From Paenibacillus sp. HW567 (GTDB lineage: Bacteria > Bacillota > Bacilli > Paenibacillales > Paenibacillaceae): a stretch of DNA of 64,000 bases. The stretch spans positions 2,303,687 through 2,367,686 of the forward strand of contig NZ_KB910518.1 in the NCBI RefSeq assembly GCF_000374185.1. Direction: 5' to 3'. Under the pieces are notes generated by a model. It was not told where the DNA came from. It did not search any database and worked only from the letters and a program-made list of their open reading frames with translations. The position numbers were made by a program, and so were the translations under genes. Shown one piece after another: positions 16,313 to 23,870 of this stretch (within the stretch, counting starts at the first letter, position 1; the number at the start of each line of letters is the position of its first letter).

Positions 16313-16537
16313 CGCCAATGAATCATTTTCACTGTAACTGTGCAATATAGCTTCAGAGCCTTTTATTTCGATACTAATCAGAGAATTCAGACATTTTTGC
16401 AGGGCGCTTTTGCCTTTTTGAATTTTGAGCTCCAGCGTGCTGTTAAGCAATCGAAGTACTTTTTGGGTAGGCTGTTTATTTTCTGTAGTGATGTACACAG
16501 GTACTGTCTTGTTCTGAAATGTAATGAGCATTCTCAT
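16298..16537 (-). CDS. Small protein of unknown function (79 residues)
   Basis: I do not recognise this protein. It begins MRMLITFQNKTVPVYITTEN and is mixed alpha/beta with basic central residues, with no signal peptide or membrane segment. GAGGTGAT lies upstream of the ATG, and an intrinsic terminator overlaps its stop codon, both of which argue that it is a true gene. The codon use is AT-richer than that of its neighbours. It sits alone between azoR and another unknown gene. Confidence 0.6.
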   Translation of the reverse strand: MRMLITFQNKTVPVYITTENKQPTQKVLRLLNSTLELKIQKGKSALQKCLNSLISIEIKGSEAILHSYSENDSLALSLY

Positions 16538-16678
16538 TTAACAATCACCTCGCTACAAGTCTTTCATGCTATTGATCTTACCTCTTCTTTCTTAATTTTA
16601 CCTTAAAATTAGCTTATGATAACATAAAGATTACAAGTTTTATAGCTTGAAGCCTCTTTCCGGGAAGGAAACTTTGAT

Positions 16679-17323
16679 GTGAACAATAAAGATGAGGGAT
16701 ATTTAGCGCATTTTTTATTTCCTGAACTATCGGGGGATAAGAAAATAAGAGATGTGCTGAAAAGGGCTGCCCCAGAACGGATATGCCGGGTGAAATTTAG
16801 TGAGGGTGATTACGCTCAGGATATTTGCCTACAAGTGTACAAGGATAAACTGCAGATTACCAGTATAAAAGAAGCGGACACCTTCAGTTATAAGCTGAAG
16901 GAGCCCGATGAGGTTCGGCGTGCCTGTTATTACTTGCTGAATTGCTTTGATCTTACGGACGAAGCTCTTACAGACGCTCCCGCTTTACTAATGCCGAAAC
17001 GAAAATATGAGGAACTAAGGGATAAAGCCAGCTCTTATACTTTGTTTTTTTTGTCTCAATGCCTCACTGCCGAAACGGGGGATCAGGAATACTCCGCAAA
17101 GCTGGCCAAAGTGCTGAAGAGCCATACTGCCGATGGAGAGCTGAGGTTATGCTCACGCCATGAGGGAGTGTGGAAGCTGCAGCAGGCTTCTTTTATGGAA
17201 GATGCCTCCGGCGGCTGGCTGGTGCGTGTCAGCCCCGAGGCATCTGAGGATTGGATCATTGCCGTCCCGCTCACTAGAGCGCAGTTGTGCTCCATCTTTT
17301 ATAATTGGGTATTGCTTACGTAG
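16679..17323 (+). CDS. Hypothetical protein (214 residues)
   Basis: The protein is not recognised. It is soluble, has no signal peptide and is moderately acidic, with an AHFLFPELSGDKKIRDVLKR start region, a central DEVRRACYYLLNCFDLTDEA helix and a C-terminal VPLTRAQLCSIFYNWVLL. Translation starts at GTG 16679 behind GGGAAGGA. It stands alone and is followed by an amylase remnant in the opposite direction. Confidence 0.6.
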   Translation: MNNKDEGYLAHFLFPELSGDKKIRDVLKRAAPERICRVKFSEGDYAQDICLQVYKDKLQITSIKEADTFSYKLKEPDEVRRACYYLLNCFDLTDEALTDAPALLMPKRKYEELRDKASSYTLFFLSQCLTAETGDQEYSAKLAKVLKSHTADGELRLCSRHEGVWKLQQASFMEDASGGWLVRVSPEASEDWIIAVPLTRAQLCSIFYNWVLLT

Positions 17324-17329
17324 CGGTAG

Positions 17330-17622
17330 CCTAGTTCAGAACCGTGGAATAGAGTGCGGCTGTGAGCTGTCCGTAAGCCATAGCGGTAGCAGTATTTCGC
17401 TGCTGTGCAGTTAATCTCCGCATTGATGCCTGGCTGTCCTGCATTATTGCTGCCGGGCTCCCAGGCGGTCTGACCCGCAGCGGTTATGTCCGCACTCCAG
17501 CGCATGGGTTCACGGATGCCTTCCTCCGGCTTCGTGCCAAGCATTCCAATCTCTTCGCCTTAATAGAATAAAAGGATGTCCGGGCAGGGTCAGCAGCATT
17601 GACGCGGCCATTTTGGCGTGCA
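17330..17622 (-). pseudogene. Remnant of a GH13 alpha-amylase gene, frameshifted
   Basis: On the minus strand, positions 17622-17567 encode HAKMAASMLLTLPGHPFI and, after a one-base shift near 17560-17566, GEEIGMLGTKPEEGIREPMR and then TAWEPGSNNAGQPG. Intact GH13 amylases have this stretch in one frame as ...LPGxPFIYYGEEIGMxGxKPxxxIREPFxW. Only this central-to-C-terminal fragment is recognisable, and there is no catalytic core upstream. It lies in the 376-base space between two plus-strand genes. Confidence 0.7.
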
Positions 17623-17699
17623 TGTCAATTAACCATTCTTTAGGCATTCGCATATGCTTTAAGCAAGGGCGAAAGACCCGGAAGAAAGGAGAATGAAGG

Positions 17700-18707
17700 A
17701 TGAAGTCCAGAAAAAAAATGTTGTTGCCGCTCATGCTCCTCACCTTGTGTTTTTCGGTGCTCGCCGGCTGCGGCGGAGATTCGGCTGCGGTGAAGGTGAA
17801 AGTCGGTGAAGTTACCCGTTCCGTCTTTTATGCGCCCGAATATGTGGCACTTACGCAGAATTTCTTCAAGGATGAGGGGCTGGAAGTGGAGCTGCAGACG
17901 ATTCCGGGCGGCGATAAAACGATGACGGCACTGCTCTCGGGAGCGATTGACGTGGCGCTTGTCGGCTCGGAAACTTCCATTTATGTCTACCAGCAGGGGA
18001 CGGATGATCCAGTCATTAATTTTGCCCAGCTCACGCAGCGGGACGGCACATTCCTGTTCGCACGCAAAGCGGATGCCAGTTTTGATTGGGACAAATTGAA
18101 GGGGAGTACCTTCCTCGGCCAAAGAAAAGGCGGAATGCCGCAAATGGCAGGTGCGTTCACCTTACTGCAAAAAGGCATTGATACGCAAAAGGATCTTACC
18201 CTGATTCAAAATATCGACTTTGCCAATATTGCCGGAGCCTTTGCTTCTGGAACAGGCGACTATGTGCAGCTCTTTGAACCGACGGCCTCTATCTTTGAAC
18301 GTGAGGGACGCGGCCGGGTGGTTGCTTCCTTCGGTGTAGAGAGCGGCTATCTGCCTTATACGGTCTTTATGTCGAAGAATAGCTACATTAGTAAAAACGG
18401 GAATACCGTGCAGAAATTCACCAATGCGATCCAGCGGGCGCAGCTCTGGGTAAAGGAGCACAGCCCGGAGGAGATTGCTGATGCGATTCTTCCTTATTTT
18501 GAGAAGACGGACCGGGAGATCGTAATCTCTTCGGTAAAACGATATAAGGAACAGGATACGTATGCGGTCAATCCGGTTGTGGACGATAAAGAGTGGAACA
18601 ATCTTCTGGATGTTATCGAGAACGCAGGTGAACTGAAGGAACGTATTCCCGAAGGGAAGATTGTCAACAACAGCTTTGCCGAAAAAGCCGAAGCCAGCGT
18701 AAAGTGA
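17700..18707 (+). CDS. ABC transporter substrate-binding lipoprotein (NitT/TauT, NMT1-like)
   Basis: The 335-residue protein has a lipoprotein signal peptide with lipobox LAGC (cysteine near residue 24) and an NMT1/SsuA-type binding fold (SVFYAPEYVALTQNFFKDEG, then LLSGAIDVALVGSETSIYVY). It would be anchored outside the membrane and deliver a small organic substrate to the permease and ATPase encoded downstream. Relatives bind sulfonates, nitrate, bicarbonate or pyrimidine thiamin precursors; the substrate is not evident. AAAGGAGAATGAAGG precedes ATG 17700. The next gene is separated by a triplicated repeat. Confidence 0.88.
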   Translation: MKSRKKMLLPLMLLTLCFSVLAGCGGDSAAVKVKVGEVTRSVFYAPEYVALTQNFFKDEGLEVELQTIPGGDKTMTALLSGAIDVALVGSETSIYVYQQGTDDPVINFAQLTQRDGTFLFARKADASFDWDKLKGSTFLGQRKGGMPQMAGAFTLLQKGIDTQKDLTLIQNIDFANIAGAFASGTGDYVQLFEPTASIFEREGRGRVVASFGVESGYLPYTVFMSKNSYISKNGNTVQKFTNAIQRAQLWVKEHSPEEIADAILPYFEKTDREIVISSVKRYKEQDTYAVNPVVDDKEWNNLLDVIENAGELKERIPEGKIVNNSFAEKAEASVK

Positions 18708-18904
18708 GCGGCATGCTTCTGAAGCGAGCTTTGTTACGAAGTAATTCATAGAACCCTATGCTAACAAAACTAGGCGGATGCTTTCGAAGCGAGTTTTATT
18801 GCGAAGAATCTCATTGATGTTATGCTCCATAAAACTTAAGTGAATGCTTACGAAGTGAGTTTTGCCGAAGCAGTTCACGGAAGCCTATGCTAACAAAACT
18901 TTTA
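18704..18904. repeat. Three tandem copies of a ~66 bp intergenic repeat
   Basis: Diverged copies begin near 18704, 18773 and 18839. Each contains ATGCTTnCGAAGYGAGTTTT in its first half and ends in an ATGCT..ATAAAACT or ATGCTAACAAAACT box; the ATGCTT landmarks lie at 18713, 18778 and 18844. The array fills the gap between the substrate-binding and ATPase genes, and the last copy runs into the AGGAGG of the ATPase gene. Copies can fold through their CGAAG/CTTCG-like segments. Confidence 0.75.
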
Positions 18905-18915
18905 GGAGGGGCGAT

Positions 18916-19695
18916 ATGCTTCCCATTGTGCAGTTAAAGGAAGTGACGCATGCCTATCTGGGGGACCGCGAGGCGTCGCTTGCCATTGAGAACTTCAGTC
19001 TAAACGTTGAAAAGGGCGAGTTCGTCAGCTTGGTCGGACCCAGCGGCTGCGGCAAAACCACGCTCCTGTCAATCATTGCCGGACTGCTGCGGCCGTCGCG
19101 AGGTGAAGTGCTTGTGAACGGACACGCGACGCATGGCCCCTCTCCAGAGGTGGGGTACATGCTGCAGCAGGATTATCTTTTTCCTTGGCGGACGATCTTG
19201 GATAATGCCCTGCTGGGACTTGAGCTGACCGGCAGTTTGAACGAAGCCTCAAGGCAGAGAACTGTGAAGCTGCTGGAGGAGATGGGACTTGCGGGCAAGG
19301 AGCAAGCCCTCCCGTCCCAGTTGTCGGGCGGTATGCGCCAACGGGTGGCCCTGGTGCGGACACTTGCCACAAATCCGGGGCTGCTGCTGCTGGATGAGCC
19401 CTTCTCCGCACTGGATTATCAGATCAAGCTGCAGCTTGAGGATCTGGTATCGGAGACTTTACGCAGCCGCGGGACTACGGCGATTCTTGTCACCCATGAT
19501 TTGTCCGAGGCGATTGCGGTCAGCAGCCGGGTGATCCTGCTGCAGCCGAATCCGGGGAAGATCCGCAAGGTTTTTACGGTTCCCGAAGCGATTCGCCGTA
19601 CGCCCCCATTGTATGCACGTGACCTGCCGGGGTTCGCGGAGCTTTTTCATGAAGTATGGAAGGAAATGGAGCTGGCAGGGAGGGAAGGCTTATGA
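18916..19695 (+). CDS. ABC transporter ATP-binding protein (NitT/TauT type)
   Basis: The 259-residue ATPase has Walker A GPSGCGKTT, Q-loop MLQQDYLFPWR, signature LSGGMRQRVALVRTLATNPG, Walker B LLLLDEPFSALD and H-loop VTHDLSEA, all canonical. It energises the importer formed with the adjacent permease and lipoprotein. I start at ATG 18916 because TTAGGAGGGG lies just before it; the upstream in-frame codons belong to the intergenic repeat. It overlaps the permease gene by four bases (ATGA), so the two are translationally coupled. Confidence 0.92.
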   Translation: MLPIVQLKEVTHAYLGDREASLAIENFSLNVEKGEFVSLVGPSGCGKTTLLSIIAGLLRPSRGEVLVNGHATHGPSPEVGYMLQQDYLFPWRTILDNALLGLELTGSLNEASRQRTVKLLEEMGLAGKEQALPSQLSGGMRQRVALVRTLATNPGLLLLDEPFSALDYQIKLQLEDLVSETLRSRGTTAILVTHDLSEAIAVSSRVILLQPNPGKIRKVFTVPEAIRRTPPLYARDLPGFAELFHEVWKEMELAGREGL

Positions 19696-20528
19696 AATCC
19701 GTCGAGCAAATTGAGTTGGCAGCCTCCCGTGCGTTATGGCTGGAAGAGAAGCACGGAGAATACCGGAAAAAGAAGCGGCGCTGGCGAAGCAGCGTTAATG
19801 CTGTACGGGGCAGTCTGCTGGTGCTGTTTTTTGTTTTGTGGGAAGCAGGGGCCAGGCTGGGCTGGCTGGACGAACTGCTGTTCAGCTATCCGACGAAGGT
19901 CTTCCGCCAGATTTGGGGAGACATGGTCAGCGGAAGTCTGTGGCCGCATCTGGGGATGACGGTTGGCGAGACGGTGGTCGGATTTGTGCTTGGTACATTG
20001 CTTGGCACGCTGCTGGCTGTCATCATTTGGTGGTCGCCTTTTTTATCCGCGGTGCTTGACCCCTACATGGTTGTATTTAATAGTATGCCGAAGGTGGCGC
20101 TGGGTCCGATTTTTATCGTGATGTTTGGCGCGGGTTTTACGGCGATTGTTGTGACAACCTTGTCCATTACGGTTATCATTACAACGCTTGTAGTCTATAA
20201 CAGCTTCTGCAGCGTAGACCCGAATCTTGTGAAAGTAGTCAGGTCCTTTGGAGCCTCGCGGGTACAGGAATTCAGCAAGGTGATTCTGCCGGCTTCTTTT
20301 CCGGCCATTGTCTCCACACTGAAAGTAAATGTTGGAATGTCCTGGGTGGGCGTAATTGTAGGTGAATTTTTAGCCGCAAAAACGGGACTGGGATATTTAA
20401 TTATATATGGCTTTCAGGTGTTCAATTTCACGCTCGTCATGTCCAGCCTGTTAATTATCGCTGCAGTGGCTACCGGCATGTATCAACTGGTGGTGTATGT
20501 GGAGAAGCTGCTTTTGTCGAGAAGATGA
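19692..20528 (+). CDS. ABC transporter permease (NitT/TauT type)
   Basis: The 278-residue protein has about six membrane segments and the binding-protein-dependent permease loop VRSFGASRVQEFSKVILPAS (EAA-like), which contacts the ATPase. The N-terminal 40 residues are charged and cytosolic. Start ATG 19692 overlaps the ATPase stop codon and has GGGAAGG upstream. It is the last gene of the importer operon. Confidence 0.92.
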   Translation: MKSVEQIELAASRALWLEEKHGEYRKKKRRWRSSVNAVRGSLLVLFFVLWEAGARLGWLDELLFSYPTKVFRQIWGDMVSGSLWPHLGMTVGETVVGFVLGTLLGTLLAVIIWWSPFLSAVLDPYMVVFNSMPKVALGPIFIVMFGAGFTAIVVTTLSITVIITTLVVYNSFCSVDPNLVKVVRSFGASRVQEFSKVILPASFPAIVSTLKVNVGMSWVGVIVGEFLAAKTGLGYLIIYGFQVFNFTLVMSSLLIIAAVATGMYQLVVYVEKLLLSRR

Positions 20529-20645
20529 GAATGATGTCATATTGTGCACTCCCGCAAAATCCTGTACCATGACTATAGCTTCATTTGAACAATACAGTCA
20601 TTATGTCTGAAACGATGTACAAAGCTTGCAAGGAGAGGTATTTAC

Positions 20646-21635
20646 ATGGGATTTCGGGTTATCAAAACAGCGGCCGCTACGCTGCTGTCCATCCTGCTGG
20701 CAGCCGCTGTGGGCATTCCCAACGCGCAAAGTGCCGGGCTGCTGGCGATTCTGGGTGTGGAAACCACCCGCAAAAGGAGTCTCCGTACGATTACGGCGCG
20801 TTTTCTCGCTTCGCTTGTGGGACTCTTTTTCGGCTGTATTCTGTTCTTTGCTCTTGGCTTCCATTACTGGGTGCTGGGTCTGTATGTGCTGATCGGATTC
20901 CCCATGATCGTAAAATCCGGCTATAAGGAGGGTATTGTCACCAGCTCGGTTATTGTGTTCCGTGTGTTTGGACAAGCTGAGCTGTCGGTGCATGTTCTGC
21001 TGCAGCAGATTGAGCTGCTGCTTATCGGACTCGGGTCGGCAGGACTAGTCAATCTGATCTATATGCCGCAGACAGGCGGGGTTATTGCGGCAATACGCAA
21101 AGAGGTGGACGGCTATTTTTCCGTGATTTTTACGCAAATGGCGTTGACTCTGCGTGATCCGGGGTATTTATGGGACGGCAAGGAGCTGATTGGCGCAAAT
21201 CAGGCGGTGCAGCGTGGTCTAACGGCGGCTTCAAGGGAAATGGAGAATCATGTCATTCACCCGGATGAAGCCTGGAATGTCTACTTCTATATGCGCAAGG
21301 AGCAACTGGAGTCGATTCAGAATATGATGCAGCTTCTTTCGCAGGTCTACCGCCAATTGCCGCATGGTGATATGGTTGCAGACCTGTTCGACCAGCTTAG
21401 CAACGATGTGCTTGCCGAAGAATATACGGGCCGGACGGAGAGGCTGCTGGACGGGCTTGAGCAGGAATTTCAGAGAATGGAGCTGCCGGAAACCCGGGAG
21501 GAATTCGAGGTCCGTTCCGCAATTCTGCAGCTATGCCGCGAGCTCTCACTGTATCTGAATATCGCCAAAAGGTATAAAATGCCGGTCGATAGTAAGCTGG
21601 CGACGCGGTCCTTAACGACAAAAGGGAATTCATAA
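20646..21635 (+). CDS. Aromatic acid exporter (ArAE/FUSC-like) family membrane protein
   Basis: The 329-residue protein has an N-terminal half with about four to five membrane segments (KTAAATLLSILLAAAVGIP, GLLAILGVETTRKRSL, FLASLVGLFFGCILFFALGF, VLGLYVLIGFPMIVKSGYKEG) and a C-terminal soluble helical half, matching the ArAE_1 plus C-terminal domain layout of B. subtilis YqjA-like proteins. Relatives are proposed to export aromatic acids. ATG 20646 is preceded by AAGGAGAGG. It is a single-gene unit. Confidence 0.82.
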   Translation: MGFRVIKTAAATLLSILLAAAVGIPNAQSAGLLAILGVETTRKRSLRTITARFLASLVGLFFGCILFFALGFHYWVLGLYVLIGFPMIVKSGYKEGIVTSSVIVFRVFGQAELSVHVLLQQIELLLIGLGSAGLVNLIYMPQTGGVIAAIRKEVDGYFSVIFTQMALTLRDPGYLWDGKELIGANQAVQRGLTAASREMENHVIHPDEAWNVYFYMRKEQLESIQNMMQLLSQVYRQLPHGDMVADLFDQLSNDVLAEEYTGRTERLLDGLEQEFQRMELPETREEFEVRSAILQLCRELSLYLNIAKRYKMPVDSKLATRSLTTKGNS

Positions 21636-21840
21636 GCGTGGTTGTAAATAAGGAGCAGGTATTAACATTTAAGTGAGAAATCACGATATGATATGTATGT
21701 ACAAAAAGTGAACGGTTTATTAACGCTGCGTTCATTTTATGTTCAGGTACACAGGTGTACTCTGTATTATCATTATAAATGGACGGGCCATATTCCAATT
21801 ACAGCAGCTAATTCACAAGCTGTGAATTCTGCACTGGCAG

Positions 21841-22872
21841 GTGAAATCAGTGAACAACGGCAATGAACAATATATAGGCAAACAGCTCGCAGACAACCTC
21901 TTCAACCGCAGCGGTGTATTTGTGCTGCCGGCAATGACTTTACTGAACTCGGAGCATGTCCGGTTAATTACCCAGCACCGGATTATTCTGGAGCCTCATG
22001 ACGTGATCCAGCTTGACAGTGCTGCCTTCTATCAGCTTGCCGTAGATGAATGTACAGAGGCAATGGAGCATATTTTCGAAGAATTCCGTTATACCAAGAG
22101 CAAACGGCTGCCGATGCTTGAGCTAAGAAATGAAGTAATCCCCTTCATCCAGCAGGTAAGCGAGAAGAACGATTTCTATGGAATCCTGGCTGCGCTGCAG
22201 ACAAAAGATGATTATACATACAGACATAATGTCGCGGTGGGAATATTGTCAACGCTTCTCGGCAAGTGGCTCAAGATGAAGCCGGAAGAGCTCAGCATGC
22301 TGACCACTGCCGCAACGCTGCACGACATCGGGAAGATAATGATACCGGCAGAAATCCTGACCAAGCCGGGGCCGCTGGACACAGAAGAGTTTGAGGTAAT
22401 GAAGAAGCATACCACCCTGGGCTATGAGATGATCAGGGATACGGTAGGTACAACCCATATGCAAGCGCTCGTTGCACTGCAGCATCACGAAAGACTGGAC
22501 GGCAGCGGATATCCGTTCGGCGTGCTGGGACACCGGATTACCGATTTCAGTAAAATTGTTGCCGTCGCGGATATTTTTCATGCGATGACCTCGGACCGGT
22601 ATTACCGTTCGGCCGCACCTCTCTATGAGGTGCTTACTCAGATGGAGGAAAATGTCTACGGCAAGCTTGATCCATATATTTGCAGGGTCTTTATCAATAA
22701 GCTAATGCAGTCAATGATAGGCAACGATGTGGTGCTGACGGACGGCAGGGTCGGGAAAATCATTATGATCCTGGCTCACGATCCGCTTCATCCGCTGGTG
22801 AATATCGGCGAGGATTTCATTGATCTCAGCAAGCATAGAAAGCTGGGAATTGTGCGGGTGCTGCCGCAATAA
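21841..22872 (+). CDS. HD-GYP domain protein (putative cyclic-di-GMP phosphodiesterase)
   Basis: The 343-residue protein carries a full HD-GYP signature: His129 region (YRHNVAVG), HDIGKIMIPAEIL (His161-Asp162), and HHERLDGSGYP near residues 218-228. Known HD-GYP enzymes hydrolyse cyclic di-GMP. The N-terminal 110 residues have no recognised sensor domain or membrane segment, so it is cytosolic. I keep GTG 21841 as start with some doubt, since its ribosome binding site is poor and GTG 21850 or ATG 21862 are alternatives. A terminator follows. Confidence 0.85.
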   Translation: MKSVNNGNEQYIGKQLADNLFNRSGVFVLPAMTLLNSEHVRLITQHRIILEPHDVIQLDSAAFYQLAVDECTEAMEHIFEEFRYTKSKRLPMLELRNEVIPFIQQVSEKNDFYGILAALQTKDDYTYRHNVAVGILSTLLGKWLKMKPEELSMLTTAATLHDIGKIMIPAEILTKPGPLDTEEFEVMKKHTTLGYEMIRDTVGTTHMQALVALQHHERLDGSGYPFGVLGHRITDFSKIVAVADIFHAMTSDRYYRSAAPLYEVLTQMEENVYGKLDPYICRVFINKLMQSMIGNDVVLTDGRVGKIIMILAHDPLHPLVNIGEDFIDLSKHRKLGIVRVLPQ

Positions 22873-22885
22873 CTTAACACTTCAG

Positions 22886-22914
22886 GCCCCTGCAGATTCT
22901 GCGGGGGCTTTTTG
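22886..22914 (+). terminator. Intrinsic terminator after the HD-GYP gene
   Basis: GCCCCTGCA pairs with TGCGGGGGC (one G-U pair) around a five-base loop, followed by TTTTT. Confidence 0.85.
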
Positions 22915-23055
22915 GCGCATATCATATTGTACCACTGAATCTGATGCTCAGGCTCTTGGAGGGCTTACCCAAATTTATTTCTACTCTAACAATCAACAAA
23001 TGCCCAGAACGTGCATACACTTGATAGTGAATGATTGTATGGAGGAGGTTCAAAG

Positions 23056-23613
23056 ATGTCATTAAGCCATAAACGTCAGACAAGGGAGATCATTACGAAG
23101 GCAATTTGCGGCAAAGGTCGTAAGTTCTCTACAGCAACTCATACCGTGACTCCGCCACACCATCCGACGAGTATTCTGGGGGCTTGGATTATCAACCACC
23201 AGTATGAAGCGGTTGCCGCCGGGAACGGAATCGAAGTAATTGGTACTTATGATGTAAACATCTGGTACTCGTACGACAAAAACAAGCAGACCGAGGTAGC
23301 CAAGGAAACGGTCTCCTATGTGGAGCTTATTCCGCTGTCGTATCTGGACCCGAGACACCGTGCCTCCACGGTTGAGGTCTCTGCGGAGGCAACGCAGGAG
23401 CCCAATTGTGTGGAAGCCGGCGTATCGCCGGGCGGCGGCAGTGTGACACTCCGCGTAGAACGGGAATTCGAGGCGGAATTGGTGGCTGAGACCAAAGTCC
23501 GTGTGTATGTCACTGATCAAAGCGATGATCCGGAAGACAAGGATTATGATTTTGACGGTGAAAGCTTCGATTACGATGATCTCGACCCCGACGCCCTGGA
23601 TGATGAGCTGTAA
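23056..23613 (+). CDS. cotE: Outer spore coat morphogenetic protein CotE
   Basis: The 185-residue protein begins MSLSHKRQTREIITKAICGK, closely like B. subtilis CotE, and ends in a highly acidic Asp/Glu tail (DYDFDGESFDYDDLDPDALD). CotE assembles around the forespore and recruits outer-coat proteins. ATG 23056 has GGAGGAGG 7 bases upstream. CATACA at 23014-23019 resembles the -10 of mother-cell sigma-E promoters, though no good -35 is visible. As in B. subtilis it lies upstream of mutS-mutL, but here an amidoligase and a GNAT gene intervene. Confidence 0.92.
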   Translation: MSLSHKRQTREIITKAICGKGRKFSTATHTVTPPHHPTSILGAWIINHQYEAVAAGNGIEVIGTYDVNIWYSYDKNKQTEVAKETVSYVELIPLSYLDPRHRASTVEVSAEATQEPNCVEAGVSPGGGSVTLRVEREFEAELVAETKVRVYVTDQSDDPEDKDYDFDGESFDYDDLDPDALDDEL

Positions 23614-23686
23614 GGAAGGGATGCACCGCCGCCGGCTGAATATCGTGTGGGTTATAGTCCATTATATGTAGCGGGGGCGGCGGTGA

Positions 23687-23710
23687 GAGGGCGAATGCCC
23701 TCCTTTTTTA
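23687..23710 (+). terminator. Intrinsic terminator after cotE
   Basis: GAGGGC pairs with GCCCTC around GAAT, followed by CTTTTTT. A GC-rich stem CACCGCCGCC/GGCGGCGGTG lies just before it. Confidence 0.8.
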
Positions 23711-23870
23711 TTTTTTTGGAAAAAATAGGCGCGGGGATGCTGATCTGGCACGGGGCAACGCAGAATGGGAATAAGCAGAGCAGATGCTGTGTTTGTCTAA
23801 AATGAATTAAAAAGCTTAAGAGCGCGCGGGCAGCCAGCTTGCAGTGCTCCAGCCGGGAGGAGGCGGGTTA

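Noticed and set aside
18704..18904. CRISPR array
   Set aside because: Copies are contiguous and diverged with no unique spacers, and there are no cas genes.
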